Below, one piece after another: positions 1 through 11,968 of a stretch of DNA of 64,000 nt. Positions within the stretch are counted from its first letter, which is position 1; each line of letters opens with the position of its first letter. The stretch is taken from NCBI RefSeq assembly GCF_000515255.1, contig NZ_KI911559.1, positions 2,615,660 to 2,679,659 on the forward strand. The letters run 5' to 3'. Origin of the DNA: Rhodovibrio salinarum DSM 9154. GTDB taxonomy: Bacteria; Pseudomonadota; Alphaproteobacteria; Kiloniellales; Rhodovibrionaceae. The notes under the pieces are model-generated. The model made no database searches. It was not told where the DNA came from and worked only from the letters and a program-made list of their open reading frames with translations. Both the position numbers and the translations under genes were made by a program.

Positions 1-261
1 GCGGGTCTGGAGCTGGCCTTCGAGATAGACCTTGGAACCCTTCTTCAGGAACTTTTCGGCAACGTCGACCAGCCGGTCGTCGAAGATCACGACCCGGTGC
101 CACTCGGTCTTCTCGCGCCGCTCGCCGCTCTGCCGGTCGGTCCACTGCTCGCTGGTGGCCAGCGACAGGTTGGCCAGCCGCGAGCCCTGGTTGGTCTGTC
201 GGATTTCCGGGTCGCGTCCCAGGTTACCGATCAGGATGACCTTGTTGACGGTACCGGCCAT
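1..261 (-). CDS. ssb: single-stranded DNA-binding protein SSB, C-terminal part cut by window edge
   Basis: Translating the minus strand from the ATG at 261 gives 87 residues of an OB-fold SSB: it opens [20 protein letters not shown] and continues with [13 protein letters not shown] and [15 protein letters not shown], all standard SSB strand motifs. SSB coats single-stranded DNA as a tetramer during replication, recombination and repair and recruits partners through an acidic C-terminal tail, which lies outside the window. A purine-rich AGAAGGA upstream serves as ribosome binding site. The gene diverges from uvrA, a common arrangement in Proteobacteria. I looked for the alphaproteobacterial LexA box (GTTC-N7-GTTC) between the two genes and did not find one. 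Confidence 0.95.
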   Translation of the reverse strand, partial: MAGTVNKVILIGNLGRDPEIRQTNQGSRLANLSLATSEQWTDRQSGERREKTEWHRVVIFDDRLVDVAEKFLKKGSKVYLEGQLQTR

Positions 262-515
262 GGCGTGCGGCGTCCTTCTTTACGTGCAGCGGGAATCGAA
301 AGGGGCCACGACTCTAGCGGTTCATATCGTCGGCTGCCAGAGGCGTTGCGGTAAACTGGTGCGACACCCACTCATCCGCGCCGCTTGCGCGCGCACAGCG
401 CCCCTCGTTTCGCGCGCTTGCTTGCCCCATATTGTGCGCCAGCTTAGGTAATCCTGCCGGCGCACCGGGCTCAGCACCTTCGCGCCCCCGAACAACGGAC
501 ACGACGACCAAACCC

Positions 516-3401
<2,886 letters not shown>

Positions 3402-3435
3402 GAGCCTCCTGAATAGTCGCCTCCAATAGGGAAGA

Positions 3436-3460
3436 GCGGGGTACACCGTCCGAACCCCGC
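3436..3460. terminator. weak hairpin between convergent uvrA and permease gene
   Basis: A perfect 7-bp stem (GCGGGGT / ACCCCGC) with an 11-nt loop sits between two convergent stop codons. There is no U-tract on either side, so a role in termination is only suggested by its position. Confidence 0.3.
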
Positions 3461-3473
3461 GCCAGCCTGCCGC

Positions 3474-4925
3474 TTACGCCAGCAGCAGCGCCAGCGCTGC
3501 CAGCAGGAATACCGCCAGCGCAGCCCCCGCGATCGGCATAGCGCGGCGGAAGATCTCGCCTTCCCGACCGCCCTCGCCGACCAGCGCCGCCCCCATGGCG
3601 ATGCGGATCGGGGAGATCAGCGTGAAGTTGCTGCCGGCCACGTTCTGAAGGCCGGCGACCCAGGTGATCGGCAGACCCGCCTGCGCGGCCAGCGACGTCT
3701 GCACCGGCATGGCGATCGCGTTCGCGGCGACGTTGCTACCCGTGAGCAATCCCATCAGGGCCGCGATTACCGGGCTTGCCAGGACGGCACCGGCGCCGAC
3801 CGCGCCGATCAAGGCCCGCATGATCTCGGCCGCCATCCCGGACGCAGCAGTGATCTGCCCCATCAACACAAAGATGAGCGTGGCCAGCACCGGCGCCCGG
3901 CCGCTGGTCCAGATGGCGCGTGCGATCGTGGCCCATTCCATCGCCGAGAACCGGGCAGCGGCGGCGTTCGCGCACGCGACCAGAAGGATCAGGAAGCTCA
4001 CGTGATAGAACGGCTCGAACGGCGGAACATCCGCTGTCGGAGCGTAGTTTCCAAGGCCCTTCAATGCCGTTTCCAGGGGACCGATCGTGCGTGTCAGCAG
4101 CACCGCAAGCGTCAGGGCCGCATATGGCAACGCAGCCCGCATGCTGTCGGAACTGCCAGCGCGCAACCCTTGGTCCCGGAGGTGCCGGACCGCCAGCAGG
4201 GCGCCGCAACTCAAGAGCGCGCCGGCTTCAAGCGCAACGTAGCGATTCACCAGGACGATCGCGCCGGCGAGGGCAGCCAGCCAAACGACGTCGTCGATGC
4301 GCTGCGCCAGGCCAGGGGCATGACCCGCGCGGCCGGCCAACCACCAGAATACGGCGAGATAGGCTAGTAAAAGGGGCGCCGTCAGATAGGCACTGTAGAG
4401 ACCGATCTCCTGCGTTCCCAACCCCGCGAGGCCCGCGCCCACGGTCGAGCCCACGGCCATCGCCCCCCAAGGGACGAGGATCTGGCTGTACAGGCCGAAG
4501 ACCACGGCTGTGACGCCGTCCAGGCCCATGCGCAGCAGGAACGGGATCACGATGATCAACCCGACACCAAACCCGGTTGCGGCTTCGAAGAAGGGCCCGA
4601 GCAGAAAGCAAACGGCGAACAGTTGACGATAGTTGAGCTGCGCCCGCACGCCGCCCGGGTCGAACAGGTCCGGTGCGGTGCGCTTGGCCACGTTGTGGAA
4701 CAGTAGACCCGCAAGAATGACCGCGATGGCGTGCCAGGCGAGCCAGGCACCGTTAACCGCCTGTTCGACGAGGAACCCGGCAAAATCGCCGTCTCCAGTC
4801 CGTGCCAAGGGCGCCAGGGCCACCGTCAACGCGAGCCCGGCCCCAGCCGCCGTTTGCAAACCGACCCGACCGCTGGCCAACGCGGCTACGACGGCGAGGA
4901 TGGGCAGGGCGTAAAGACCGGCCAT
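3474..4925 (-). CDS. L-lactate permease (LctP/LldP) family transporter
   Basis: A 483-residue, almost entirely hydrophobic protein with about a dozen predicted membrane segments from residue 4 to the extreme C terminus. The segment GPFFEAATGFGVGLI and the later SNVAANAIAMPVQ followed by NVAGSNFTLISP resemble the conserved pore regions of the LctP family, which take up lactate or glycolate with protons. It is somewhat shorter than E. coli LldP (about 550 residues), which fits the shorter LctP members in Alphaproteobacteria. No lactate dehydrogenase lies beside it, so the substrate is not fixed by context. It ends tail-to-tail with uvrA. Confidence 0.75.
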   Translation of the reverse strand: MAGLYALPILAVVAALASGRVGLQTAAGAGLALTVALAPLARTGDGDFAGFLVEQAVNGAWLAWHAIAVILAGLLFHNVAKRTAPDLFDPGGVRAQLNYRQLFAVCFLLGPFFEAATGFGVGLIIVIPFLLRMGLDGVTAVVFGLYSQILVPWGAMAVGSTVGAGLAGLGTQEIGLYSAYLTAPLLLAYLAVFWWLAGRAGHAPGLAQRIDDVVWLAALAGAIVLVNRYVALEAGALLSCGALLAVRHLRDQGLRAGSSDSMRAALPYAALTLAVLLTRTIGPLETALKGLGNYAPTADVPPFEPFYHVSFLILLVACANAAAARFSAMEWATIARAIWTSGRAPVLATLIFVLMGQITAASGMAAEIMRALIGAVGAGAVLASPVIAALMGLLTGSNVAANAIAMPVQTSLAAQAGLPITWVAGLQNVAGSNFTLISPIRIAMGAALVGEGGREGEIFRRAMPIAGAALAVFLLAALALLLA

Positions 4926-5066
4926 GAAGAGCTCCGATCAAGCGCAAGCCGGCGCGCGACCGCGCGCCTATGCCGTAGGGCGAACTGGCACAGCGTGGGC
5001 GTGCCGGCGGGCGCATTCAACATCGGCCCCTTGCGGCACCGCTTGAGCCGGACGTGCGCCAAACGG

Positions 5067-5099
5067 AAAGGGCCGGCGCCCATGGGACGCCGGCCCTTT
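5067..5099 (-). terminator. intrinsic terminator of the small gene at 5126-5287
   Basis: A perfect 12-bp stem (AAAGGGCCGGCG / CGCCGGCCCTTT) with a 9-nt loop begins 27 nt downstream of the minus-strand stop codon. The pyrimidine-rich tail CCCTTTCCGTTTG on the minus strand resembles a terminator tail. It could also work toward the plus strand, where no gene needs it. Confidence 0.6.
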
Positions 5100-5125
5100 C
5101 GATCTGCATCGGTCAGCCGCGTGGT

Positions 5126-5287
5126 TTACTGATAAACCTTCGGCTGATGCAGGTGGCTGAAACCGCCGTGGATGCGGCTGGCCGCGCGGGTGATCGCGCG
5201 CTTGAACGCGCGGAACCCCGCGACGACGGCCTTCGAGCGCTCCACGCGGGCCTGCTTGATGTAGTAGTCGATCTCGACGTGGGTCAT
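5126..5287 (-). CDS. small conserved alphaproteobacterial protein (RSP_7527-like)
   Basis: A 53-residue basic protein starting MTHVEIDYYIKQARVERSKA. I chose the ATG at 5287, preceded by the ribosome binding site AGGGAGCAG; the frame continues 12 codons further without similarity to anything. The N-terminal pattern (acidic and Tyr-rich start, then an Arg/Ala helix) resembles the small RSP_7527-type proteins of Alphaproteobacteria, whose function is unknown. The middle (residues 10-40) should form one amphipathic basic helix. The gene has its own terminator and diverges from the LysR gene, so it is probably a monocistronic transcript. Family assignment is from memory of the pattern and is moderate. 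Confidence 0.6.
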   Translation of the reverse strand: MTHVEIDYYIKQARVERSKAVVAGFRAFKRAITRAASRIHGGFSHLHQPKVYQ

Positions 5288-5487
5288 GGCTCTGCTCCCT
5301 CTAGTACCCTTGCTGGACGGCAACGATGGTTAAGCGTCTTTCAACCGTGTTACGTTCCGCCCTCTGTCTGAGCCATAAGATGCGCCCAATGCTGCACCGC
5401 GACAAACGACGCTTTTTCAGGTTATAGGTGAACGCCGCTCATCCATTGTGGCGCCACGCCGCACCACCCGCGTCAGAGAGTCCCGTT

Positions 5488-6402
5488 ATGCACCTGCCGC
5501 CGATCAACGCGCTCAGGACGTTCGAGGCCGCCGCCCGCCACGGCTCGTTCAAGAAGGCCGCGGAGGCGCTGAACATGACCCCTTCGGCCGTGAGCCACCA
5601 GATCAAGTCGCTGGAGGACCTGCTGGGCGTGCCGCTGTTCCGGCGGGCCACCCGCAAGGTGCACCTGACCGACCAGGGGCGGACCTACCTCCCGGCAGTG
5701 CGCGAAGCGCTGGATCTGCTACGCGATGCCACAGAGCGGATCACCGCCAAGCCGGACAAAGCCGTCCTGAACATCTCGGCCGCGCCATCGTTCGCCGTCG
5801 GCTGGCTGATGCCACGCCTGTCCGCCTTCCAGGTCGCGCATCCGGAGATCGAGACCCGCCTGTCCGCACAGATCGAGATGGTCGATTTTACCGATAGCGA
5901 CATCGATCTGGCGATCCGCCATACCGCGCGGATCGACACGCCCGGGGTGACGGCGCACCGACTCATGCAGGAGGAGCTGATCCCGGTCGCGAGCCCGCAA
6001 CTGCTGGAAAAGCAACCGCTGAAGACGCCGAACGATCTCGCCAAGGTGCAGCTTGTCCATGCCGTGCCGCGGATGGGCCGCTGGCGCTCCTGGCTGCGTG
6101 CGATGGGGGCGGACAAGGTGGACGCGGAAAGCGGGCCCAAGTTCGATCACGACGCGATGGCCGTGCAGGCCGCGCTGTCTGGCATGGGGGTCGCGATCGT
6201 GAACCGCGGGCTGGTCGAGAACCAACTGGCCGACGGCACGCTGGTCGCGCCCTTCCCGCACGACCTGCACTCCGATCTTGCCTTCTGGCTGGTCTACCCC
6301 AAGCACCGCGGCGACGATCCCGCAATTATCGCCTTCCGCGACTGGTTGTTCGAGCAGGTCGGCCAAAGCCCGCAAAGTCAGACCGACATACCCTCAGGCT
6401 GA
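5488..6402 (+). CDS. LysR-family transcriptional regulator, GcvA-like
   Basis: A 304-residue LysR regulator. The N-terminal helix-turn-helix reads LRTFEAAARHGSFKKAAEAL, then TPSAVSHQIKSLEDLLGVPL and FRR, which is the GcvA-type variant of the LysR motif. The rest is the substrate-sensing periplasmic-binding fold (for example FTDSDIDLAIRH, typical of the GcvA subgroup). GcvA regulators control the glycine cleavage system in enterics; in Alphaproteobacteria the same subgroup controls many loci, so the target is unknown. I chose the ATG at 5488 because similarity begins at the next few residues; an earlier in-frame start at 5428 adds 20 non-conserved residues. It diverges from the small gene at 5126-5287, a possible target. 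Confidence 0.9.
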   Translation: MHLPPINALRTFEAAARHGSFKKAAEALNMTPSAVSHQIKSLEDLLGVPLFRRATRKVHLTDQGRTYLPAVREALDLLRDATERITAKPDKAVLNISAAPSFAVGWLMPRLSAFQVAHPEIETRLSAQIEMVDFTDSDIDLAIRHTARIDTPGVTAHRLMQEELIPVASPQLLEKQPLKTPNDLAKVQLVHAVPRMGRWRSWLRAMGADKVDAESGPKFDHDAMAVQAALSGMGVAIVNRGLVENQLADGTLVAPFPHDLHSDLAFWLVYPKHRGDDPAIIAFRDWLFEQVGQSPQSQTDIPSG

Positions 6403-6414
6403 CGCGGCAGCGCC

Positions 6415-6759
6415 CTATTCCATATCGGTATCTGGCGCGTCGGCGCCCTCGGTTTCGTCGTCGATCCACTGCAGAAAGGGCGTATGTCCCGCCTGGATCG
6501 GCAGGGCGAGCACGGCCGGGCAGTCGTAGCTGTGTTCCTTCTGCACGAAGTCGATCACCCGCTGGGTCAGGGCTTGGCGGGTCTTCGCCAACAGGATCGC
6601 CTCGCTGTCTTCTTGAACGCGGCCCTCCCACCAGAAAATCGGGATCATATTCGGGATCACGTTGGCGCAGGCAACCAGCCGCGCCTCGACCAGCGCGCGG
6701 CCTAACTCCTTTGCCTCTTCTACGTTCGCCGCCGTAATGTAAATCAGATTGTAAGCCAT
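6415..6759 (-). CDS. cutA: divalent cation tolerance protein CutA
   Basis: The 114-residue product is full length for CutA, a trimeric ferredoxin-fold protein linked to copper/divalent metal tolerance and structurally related to PII proteins. Recognisable blocks are the first strand YNLIYITAANVEEAKELGRA, LVACANVIP, the IFWWEGRVQEDSEAILLAKT hairpin, and HSYDCPAVLALPI. The gene ends 12 nt from the convergent stop of the LysR gene, so the two share a minimal intergenic space. Confidence 0.93.
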   Translation of the reverse strand: MAYNLIYITAANVEEAKELGRALVEARLVACANVIPNMIPIFWWEGRVQEDSEAILLAKTRQALTQRVIDFVQKEHSYDCPAVLALPIQAGHTPFLQWIDDETEGADAPDTDME

Positions 6760-6913
6760 CGCCGTCCCCTCCCGTTTGCGCTAGTGTTGCCGGAGCCGCG
6801 TGGTCGTTTGTGCGGGTCGGTCGTCAACCACCCTGCCCGGTCACCGACAGTCTAAACGAGCCGCCGCGGCCGGTCAGCGGAGGCAAGCCTCCCGGGACAG
6901 CAGGTCGCAAGCC

Positions 6914-7240
6914 ATGCCGCCACGCCCCGCTGCGAAGACCATGCCTGCATCCTCAACCGCCGATCGGCCTGATCCCGTCGCCAGCGGCACGCCCGACCCG
7001 GGTCCGCCGAGCGCGGCAGAGCGTGCCTATCTGCAGCGCGGGCTGGACCAGCCGGGCGGCAAGTTGCCGCTGTTCGATCACGACGGCCAGGCTTATCCCT
7101 CGGCCCTGATCCGCGGGTGCATCCGCAAGGGTTGGGCGACCCCCTGGTTCGCCAACCCGATGAAGCCGGACTGGCTGGTCTGCCGCCTGACCGACGCAGG
7201 CCGAACGATCGCGGAGGAAAAAGGCCCCGTCGGAACATAA
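6914..7240 (+). CDS. conserved hypothetical protein, possible winged-helix fold
   Basis: A 108-residue protein of unknown function. Residues 1-35 are Pro/Ala/Ser-rich and probably disordered. From residue 36 the sequence looks folded (AERAYLQRGLDQPGGKLPLF, then GWATPWFANPMKPDWLVCRL, then TDAGRTIAEE). The LTDAGR ending resembles the wing and last helix of small winged-helix domains, but this is an inference. I chose the ATG at 6914; the frame is open from 6800 with no better start. The stop codon lies inside the loop of a strong hairpin that looks like a minus-strand terminator, which is unusual. The coding strand is not certain. Confidence 0.55.
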   Translation: MPPRPAAKTMPASSTADRPDPVASGTPDPGPPSAAERAYLQRGLDQPGGKLPLFDHDGQAYPSALIRGCIRKGWATPWFANPMKPDWLVCRLTDAGRTIAEEKGPVGT

Positions 7241-7251
7241 GCCGACGGGGC
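7218..7251 (-). terminator. orphan intrinsic terminator on the minus strand
   Basis: A perfect 10-bp GC-rich stem (GCCCCGTCGG / CCGACGGGGC, loop 7234-7241) is followed on the minus strand by five U residues (7222-7218). It is a textbook minus-strand terminator, but no minus-strand gene lies upstream within 1 kb. It overlaps the 3' end of the plus-strand hypothetical gene. Confidence 0.6.
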
Positions 7252-7494
7252 ATGTCGAGTTGGGCTTGAGGGGGGAGCTGGCCCGCCGAACCAGACGGAC
7301 CACAACCCCGACGAAGCGACGCTGAATCGCAAGACAACGACGCTGTCGTTACGCAAGGAACCGTACGGCACCCCCGCTTCCCCCACATTGATTCAGCTCA
7401 AAGCGTAGTTAATACGCCCTTTCGAACGGTTGCACGGAAGGCATGGCACGTCCCACCTGCACTGCCAAGACCACGGCGCCCAGGAGGTCGTATC

Positions 7495-8223
7495 ATGGCG
7501 CGCGCTTTCGTCGGCACCAGCGGCTGGAGCTACGACAATTGGGTTGGACCGTTCTACCCGGAAAAGCTGCCGCGCAATCAATGGCTGACGCACTATGCCC
7601 AGCATCTGGGCACGGTGGAGCTGAATGCCAGCTTCTACCGTCTGCCGATGGGGAACATGCTGAAGGGCTGGGTCAAGCGAACGCCCGAGGACTTCCGTTT
7701 TTCGGTCAAGGCCTGGCAGCAACTGACCCACCGCAAGCGCCTGAAGGACTGCGGCGACCAAATCCGGGTCTTCTTCGAACGCATGGAGCCGCTCGCTGAC
7801 CGTACGGCGGCCGTACTGTTCCAACTGCCACCCAAGATGCCGCTTGACACCGAGCGGCTGGAGGGCTTCCTGCAGCAATTACCGGCGGGAACCCGGGCGG
7901 CCTTCGAGTTCCGCGATCCACGCTGGCACGTGCGGCCCATCTATGACGTGCTGGAACACCACAACGCCGCATTCGTGCCCTTCGAACTGGCCGACGAACG
8001 CGCGCCGGCGGTTGCGACCGCCGACTTCGTTTACCTGCGTCTGCACGGCCGCAACGCCAAGTACCGCGGCCGTTACGGCCACGCGCAACTCATCCCCTGG
8101 GCCGACTGGCTCAAAGAACAGATGCACGCCGGCCGCGACGCGTTCGTCTTCTTCGACAACACCGACCAGCAAGACGACGCCGTGCGCGATGCGCTGGAGA
8201 TGCGGAAAATGTTGAGCACATAA
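7495..8223 (+). CDS. DUF72 family protein (YecE-like)
   Basis: A 242-residue DUF72 protein, a TIM-barrel family of uncertain biochemical role. Typical features are the opening FVGTSGWSYDNWVGPFYPE, then VELNASFYRLP, FRFSVKAWQQLTH, the FEFRDPRWH strand, YLRLHGRNAKYRGRY, and a C-terminal VFFDNTDQQDDA block. The ribosome binding site CAGGAGG lies 6-8 nt before the ATG. A TTGATT / TAATAC pair at 7388-7415 (16-nt spacing) is a weak promoter candidate upstream. The gene stands alone between the small unknown and tRNA-Pro. Confidence 0.9.
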   Translation: MARAFVGTSGWSYDNWVGPFYPEKLPRNQWLTHYAQHLGTVELNASFYRLPMGNMLKGWVKRTPEDFRFSVKAWQQLTHRKRLKDCGDQIRVFFERMEPLADRTAAVLFQLPPKMPLDTERLEGFLQQLPAGTRAAFEFRDPRWHVRPIYDVLEHHNAAFVPFELADERAPAVATADFVYLRLHGRNAKYRGRYGHAQLIPWADWLKEQMHAGRDAFVFFDNTDQQDDAVRDALEMRKMLST

Positions 8224-8308
8224 ACGCGCGCACTGGGAACGCGCCGTACGGCACGGATGCGTGCAACGAGCAGTAAAAATGGATAGTCGCGATATTTAAC
8301 AAGATCGG

Positions 8309-8385
8309 TGGTCGGAGCGGCAGGATTCGAACCTGCGACCTTCCGGCCCCCAGCCGGATGCGCTACCAGACTGCGCCACGCTCCG
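8309..8385 (-). tRNA. tRNA-Pro (anticodon GGG)
   Basis: On the minus strand the sequence folds into a complete cloverleaf of 77 nt. The acceptor stem is CGGAGCG / CGCTCCG, the D-arm contains GCGCAGTCTGGTAGCGC, the anticodon stem is TCCGG / CCGGA with loop CTGGGGG (anticodon GGG, reading CCC), and the T-arm is GCAGG TTCGAAT CCTGC. The discriminator A and a genome-encoded CCA end (8311-8309) are present. It lies downstream of merR in the same direction. tRNA-Pro genes are common integration sites, but no integrase or direct repeat is visible nearby. Confidence 0.97.
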
Positions 8386-8532
8386 ATCCGTCGGATACCC
8401 ATGCCAAACGTGGGTATCCACCATCACGGCGGCCGTTATAGCCGCCTGTCTCAGCCCACGCAATGACCTGTCCAGCCAGCTTTTTCAAGGAGGCGTGCGG
8501 CAGCCCCCGGACCGTTCATCCCACCGCCGCGC

Positions 8533-9123
8533 CTACTGGCCAGTGCGCTGCTTCAGCTCCGCGCGCGCGGCGCGCAATTCGTCCAGAACAGTCTCGATCG
8601 CCCGGCGCTGCTCGGCATTCAAGGCCGCTTTCGCCGGCGGTTTGCCGTCCGATTCGGGGACGCGCTGCGTGTCGGCGGCGCGCCCGGTCGTCGCGGTCGT
8701 GGCGCGGGCCGCCGGCCCCTCCGCGCGGCCGGCTTGAGACGGACGCGGCGCCGCGGCGGTCGCGCTCGGGACGGCATCCGCATCAAGGGCGCTGCCGTTA
8801 ACCGGCGGCGGCGCACCGGCGCGCTCCTGTTCGGCAACGGCATCCTCGTGCGCGGGCGGTTTGACCTGCCCTTCGCGTAGCAGCTTCTGCACCCCCTTGA
8901 TGGTATAGCCATCGGAATACAGCAGGTCGCGGATACGCCGCAGCAGTTCGATATCTTCGGGCCGGTAGTAGCGGCGTCCGCCGCCGCGCTTCATCGGCCG
9001 GACTTGGGTGAACTTGGTCTCCCAGAAACGCAGGACGTGCTGCGGCACCTCCAGCTCGTCCGAGACCTCCGAGATGGTCCGGAAGGCGGCGGCAGACTTG
9101 CTGGCGGTGCGGTTGGCGGCCAT
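8533..9123 (-). CDS. MerR-family transcriptional regulator downstream of ihfA
   Basis: A 196-residue regulator. Residues 14-85 carry the MerR winged helix: [20 protein letters not shown], then [20 protein letters not shown] and [12 protein letters not shown]. The second half (about residues 88-165) is a Pro/Ala/Arg-rich low-complexity linker, ending in a predicted helix [20 protein letters not shown]. There are no effector-binding cysteines of the metal-sensing MerR type. Its place right after ihfA is conserved in many Alphaproteobacteria, where the gene is present but poorly studied. The 62-nt gap to ihfA suggests cotranscription. Confidence 0.88.
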   Translation of the reverse strand: MAANRTASKSAAAFRTISEVSDELEVPQHVLRFWETKFTQVRPMKRGGGRRYYRPEDIELLRRIRDLLYSDGYTIKGVQKLLREGQVKPPAHEDAVAEQERAGAPPPVNGSALDADAVPSATAAAPRPSQAGRAEGPAARATTATTGRAADTQRVPESDGKPPAKAALNAEQRRAIETVLDELRAARAELKQRTGQ

Positions 9124-9185
9124 GACGTTCCAGGGACTTGCGCGCGCGTCTTAAAGCGGTTGACGAGACCGGGCGGCGCCGCGCG

Positions 9186-9500
9186 TCAGGCGTTGACCAG
9201 CTGCTTATAGACCGCGTTGATGCGGTTGCGCAGAACGTGGGAGGCGCGGAATACCAGCACCCGACGGGGCAGGATCGGCACCTCCTCGCCGGTTTTCGGG
9301 TTGCGGCCCACGCGCCGCCCCTTCTTACGGACGGCGAAACTGCCGAAGGACGAGATCTTGACCGGCTCCCCGCGCACCAACGCGTCGGAAACCTCGTCCA
9401 GCACCGATTCCACAAGTGCGGCCGATTCATTCCGGCTCAGACCGACTTGTTCATAGACCGCCTCCGACAGGTCGGCGCGGGTCAGGGTCTTCTCCGCCAT
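9186..9500 (-). CDS. ihfA: integration host factor subunit alpha
   Basis: A 104-residue HU/IHF-family protein; with the beta subunit it bends DNA sharply at promoters, origins and recombination sites. It starts [20 protein letters not shown] and contains the DNA-binding arm signature [12 protein letters not shown], plus [14 protein letters not shown]. The ATG at 9500 is chosen because it begins exactly at the family start; the frame is open 10 codons further. The order plsX - fabH - ihfA - merR is the usual alphaproteobacterial one, and it separates this alpha subunit from HU proteins. Confidence 0.95.
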   Translation of the reverse strand: MAEKTLTRADLSEAVYEQVGLSRNESAALVESVLDEVSDALVRGEPVKISSFGSFAVRKKGRRVGRNPKTGEEVPILPRRVLVFRASHVLRNRINAVYKQLVNA

Positions 9501-9683
9501 GCACGTCCCCCAGCGTTTTCGGCCCGGCAATTTCTCGGGTATTTCAAAGGGTAATGCAGCCGGCCTGACCCGTCAAAGCGGAAACGCCGAGGTTTTGGCG
9601 AAAAGTACAGAAAAACGAATGGCCTGACGCAGGCACTTGATGTGCGCCCGAGGTGTACGTGCCCATAATACGGGACGTACAGC

Positions 9684-10655
9684 CTACCAGCGGATCAGGG
9701 CACTCCCCCAGGTGAAGCCACCGCCCATGCCTTCGAGCAGCACCAGGTCGCCTTCCTGTATGCGACCGTCCTCGACTGCCTCGAACAGGGCGAGCGGGAT
9801 CGACGCGGCGGAGGTGTTGGCGTGGCGGTCGACGGTCGTCACCACGCGTTCAGGCGAAAGGTTCAGGCGCTTGCCGGTCGCCTCGATGATCCGCATGTTG
9901 GCCTGGTGGGGAACCAGCCAATCAACGTCGTTCGCGCTCAGTTGGTTGGCGGACAAGGCAGCGTCGACCGCCTCCGACATGCGCACCACCGCGTGACGGA
10001 ACACCTCGCGACCTTCCATGCGAAGATGGCCGGTCGACTGCGTGCTGGAGGGGCCACCGTCGACATAAAGAGCATCGTGGTGCCGGCCGTCGGAATAGAG
10101 GTGCGTGGACAAGACGCCGCTTGGCCGGAAGCCATCGGTCTCCTGCGCTTGCAGCACGACTGCCCCTGCACCGTCGCCGAACAGGACGCAGGTGGTCCGG
10201 TCTTCCCAGTCGAGGATACGGGAGAAGGTCTCTGCGCCGATCACGAGCGCCGTGCGCGCCTGCCCCAGCCGCAGGAAGTTGTCGGCGACCGCAAGCGCGT
10301 AGACGAACCCGGTACACACGGCCTGCAGATCGAACGCCGCCCCGTGATCCATCCCCAAACGCGCCTGGACGGTGGTCGCGGTGGCCGGGAAGGTTTCGTC
10401 CGGGGTGGCGGTGGCGACGACGATCAGGTCGAGCTGCGCGACGTCGATCCCGGCGCGTTCGATGGCGGTGCGGGCCGCGGCGGTCGCGAGATCGGAGGTC
10501 TTCTCCCCCGGCGCGGCGATCCGACGCTCCTGAATTCCGGTCCGCTGGCGGATCCATTCGTCCGAGGTGTCGACCCGCTGCGCCAGTTCGACATTGCTGA
10601 CGACGCGCTTGGGCAGATAGGCACCGCAACCGATGATTCGCGACCGGGTAGCCAT
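9684..10655 (-). CDS. fabH: beta-ketoacyl-ACP synthase III (FabH)
   Basis: FabH condenses acetyl-CoA with malonyl-ACP to start type II fatty acid synthesis. The 323-residue product carries the catalytic triad of the family: Cys114 in LQAVCTGF, His in VPHQANMRI, and Asn in [11 protein letters not shown]. The C terminus [13 protein letters not shown] is also characteristic. Its ATG shares one base with the plsX stop codon (TGATG), indicating translational coupling between phospholipid and fatty acid initiation genes. Confidence 0.97.
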   Translation of the reverse strand: MATRSRIIGCGAYLPKRVVSNVELAQRVDTSDEWIRQRTGIQERRIAAPGEKTSDLATAAARTAIERAGIDVAQLDLIVVATATPDETFPATATTVQARLGMDHGAAFDLQAVCTGFVYALAVADNFLRLGQARTALVIGAETFSRILDWEDRTTCVLFGDGAGAVVLQAQETDGFRPSGVLSTHLYSDGRHHDALYVDGGPSSTQSTGHLRMEGREVFRHAVVRMSEAVDAALSANQLSANDVDWLVPHQANMRIIEATGKRLNLSPERVVTTVDRHANTSAASIPLALFEAVEDGRIQEGDLVLLEGMGGGFTWGSALIRW

Positions 10656-11722
10656 CAGCCCGCCACCGCCTGCGCACTGGAGTTGCCGTTGCGCGCCGGT
10701 CCGGCCGTCCGGTCAAGCTGGCCGAGGTCTGCCCGGATGCGATCGAGGAAGCCACCGCGCGCGAGGTCGACTGCGACCCCGATGGCGTTGGCGAACCCCA
10801 CGGGATCGGTACCGCCGTGGCTTTTCACCGCGATGCCGTTCAGGCCGAGGAACATCGCCCCGTTGTAACGCCGGGGATCGGTCCGCTTGCGCAGCTTCTG
10901 CATCGCCCGGCGCGCCAACAGATAGCCAAGCTGGGCAAAGATCGAGGATTTGAAGGTGCTTCTCAGATAGCTGCTAATCAGCTTCGCCGTACCTTCGGCG
11001 GCCTTCAGCGCGACGTTGCCGGTGAAGCCGTCTGTGACGATCACATCCACCGTGCCTTTCGCGATGTCGTCGCCCTCGATGAAGCCGTGAAACCGGCCGG
11101 GCAGCTCAAGCTCTTTCAGGCGATCACGCGCTTCCCAAAGAGCCTCGTGCCCCTTGCGCTCCTCGGCGCCGACGTTGAGCAGTCCGTAGCTTGGTTCCAT
11201 CGTTCCCAGCACGGTGCGCGAGAAGGCGTTGCCCAGGATCGCGAAGTCGACCAGGTTCTGCGCATCGCACTGAACGTTGGCGCCCAGGTCCAGCATCACC
11301 GATTCCCCGACCTGGGTGGGAAAGAAGCTGGCGATCGCCGGCCGGTCGATGCCCGGCAGCATCTTGAGCACCATCTTCGACATCGCCATCAGCGCGCCGG
11401 TGTTGCCCGCGGACACGACACCGTCGGCCTTGCCGTCACGCACGGCCTGGATCGCCTGGCGCATCGAGGAATTGCGGCCGTTACGCAGGGCGGTAGACGG
11501 CTTCTCGCTGTCGGAGACCACGTCGTCGCAATGCACGAGCGTCGTCACCTGACGCAGCTTCTTCAGCTTCGACAGATACGGCTGCACATCCTGCTCACGC
11601 CCGAAAACCAGGAACTCGACCTGGGGGTGGCGTTTGCGGGCAAGGTTGGCACCGCGCAGCACCATACGCGGTGCTTGGTCGCCGCCCATGGCGTCCAATG
11701 CGATGGTCAGGCGATCGCTCAA
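10655..11722 (-). CDS. plsX: phosphate acyltransferase PlsX
   Basis: PlsX converts acyl-ACP to acyl-phosphate, the acyl donor for PlsY in phospholipid synthesis. The 355-residue product shows the family start [50 protein letters not shown] and [14 protein letters not shown]. The start codon is TTG at 11722, with GGAGG about 10 nt upstream; no ATG fits before the conserved DAMGGD block. It lies between rpmF and fabH in the same direction, as in most Proteobacteria, and 246 nt separate it from rpmF. Confidence 0.96.
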   Translation of the reverse strand: MSDRLTIALDAMGGDQAPRMVLRGANLARKRHPQVEFLVFGREQDVQPYLSKLKKLRQVTTLVHCDDVVSDSEKPSTALRNGRNSSMRQAIQAVRDGKADGVVSAGNTGALMAMSKMVLKMLPGIDRPAIASFFPTQVGESVMLDLGANVQCDAQNLVDFAILGNAFSRTVLGTMEPSYGLLNVGAEERKGHEALWEARDRLKELELPGRFHGFIEGDDIAKGTVDVIVTDGFTGNVALKAAEGTAKLISSYLRSTFKSSIFAQLGYLLARRAMQKLRKRTDPRRYNGAMFLGLNGIAVKSHGGTDPVGFANAIGVAVDLARGGFLDRIRADLGQLDRTAGPARNGNSSAQAVAG

Positions 11723-11968
11723 CTACGACCTACCTCCGCCTTGTCACCGGCGCGGAACCGGATCATGCCGCGCTGGTGCCGTCGTGTGACTTGGCCAGTC
11801 GTCGGGGCCGATACCGAGGGTCAGCGTACGGGCCAGAGCCTGGAGCTTGAATCGGACTCGGGACAGCCCCGGGATAGATGCGACGCCGGCACGGCGGGCA
11901 CACGACGAAAACGCCGTGCGCCGCCTTGAGCGCCGGGTCAGCACAGCCACCGGCAAACGGGCTGGTGG

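Noticed and set aside
262-515. Possible LexA (SOS) box between ssb and uvrA
   Set aside because: GTTC at 320 and GAAC at 490 lack a partner at the seven-base spacing of the alphaproteobacterial box. No convincing site.
8309-8385. tRNA-Pro as an attachment site of a mobile element
   Set aside because: No integrase, no direct repeat of the tRNA end and no composition shift nearby.
11744-11956. Open frame between plsX and rpmF on the minus strand
   Set aside because: The 70-residue product is Arg/Ser/Pro-rich without a motif; probably non-coding spacer.
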